33,761 nucleotides of DNA from Planktothrix serta PCC 8927 (GTDB lineage Bacteria > Cyanobacteriota > Cyanobacteriia > Cyanobacteriales > Microcoleaceae): the NCBI RefSeq assembly GCF_900010725.2, contig NZ_LR734879.1, positions 146,904 to 180,664 on the forward strand, written 5' to 3'. Of the stretch, positions 33,748 to 33,761 are shown piece by piece; the stretch's first letter is position 1, and each line of letters starts with the position of its first letter. A program made the position numbers and the translations under genes. Under the pieces are notes generated by a model that worked only from the letters and a program-made list of their open reading frames with translations, had not been told where the DNA came from and did not search any database.

Positions 33748-33761
33748 CTAAATTAAAACCC

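Larger units (their letters stand above)
33487..33761. other. Repeat-rich intergenic region at the window end
   Basis: No coding frame is supported here. It contains, in order, a tandem AGGGAAC heptamer array, a C/G-rich dispersed element with a strong hairpin, and an 11-bp inverted repeat at the edge; each is listed separately. A bioD promoter should also lie here but is not clear. Confidence 0.6.

Overview
The window comes from a cyanobacterium. It opens inside psbA (photosystem II D1) and carries a plastid-fibrillin-type protein, a four-ACT aspartokinase of the cyanobacterial kind, a GAF domain with both cysteine motifs of DXCF cyanobacteriochromes, and many HIP1 octamers (GCGATCGC, e.g. 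1435, 4817, 8890, 14020, 18982, 19269). The moderately AT-rich sequence, short dispersed hairpins and a giant haemagglutinin-like gene would suit a filamentous Oscillatoriales-type species (Planktothrix-like). That genus guess is inference, not something I could test.

Layout. 1-2411: 3' end of psbA, a bidirectional terminator, and convergent lysC. 2681-10130: signalling and envelope genes: an exported purple-acid-phosphatase-like enzyme, a Cache/HAMP hybrid histidine kinase followed 48 bp later by a receiver-histidine kinase, a convergent stand-alone GAF protein that looks like a small cyanobacteriochrome, and an MscS channel. 10212-15965: a 47-residue single-span membrane protein with its own promoter and terminator candidates, an ABC exporter half-transporter, a J-domain/TPR protein, hisZ, a ferredoxin and a fibrillin-family protein. 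16096-18601 (minus): a bacterial PH-domain protein and a two-gene Type II restriction-modification cassette whose genes overlap as TAATG. 18750-30002: a VIT/von Willebrand A protein convergent with an 8.8-kb gene for a 2946-residue two-partner-secretion exoprotein ending in a CHAT caspase-like protease domain. 30154-33486: pyrE, a six-cysteine exported protein, an M20 amidohydrolase and bioD, then a repeat-rich intergenic tail.

How genes may work together. The two kinases at 4577-8671 are spaced like an operon and have complementary parts (input, kinase, receivers), so a phosphorelay is plausible; neither has a DNA-binding output. The restriction and methylase genes form a clear functional pair. 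Housekeeping genes (lysC, hisZ, pyrE, bioD) are scattered singly, as is usual in cyanobacteria. No rRNA, tRNA, CRISPR array, transposase or prophage gene was seen. No intergenic gap exceeds 300 bp; the largest are 33487-33761, 2412-2680 and 15085-15323.

The items most worth a second look are the stand-alone DXCF-type GAF protein, the TPS-CHAT giant and its two internal repeat systems, the unassigned restriction enzyme, the 47-residue membrane protein, and paired hairpins at convergent gene ends.
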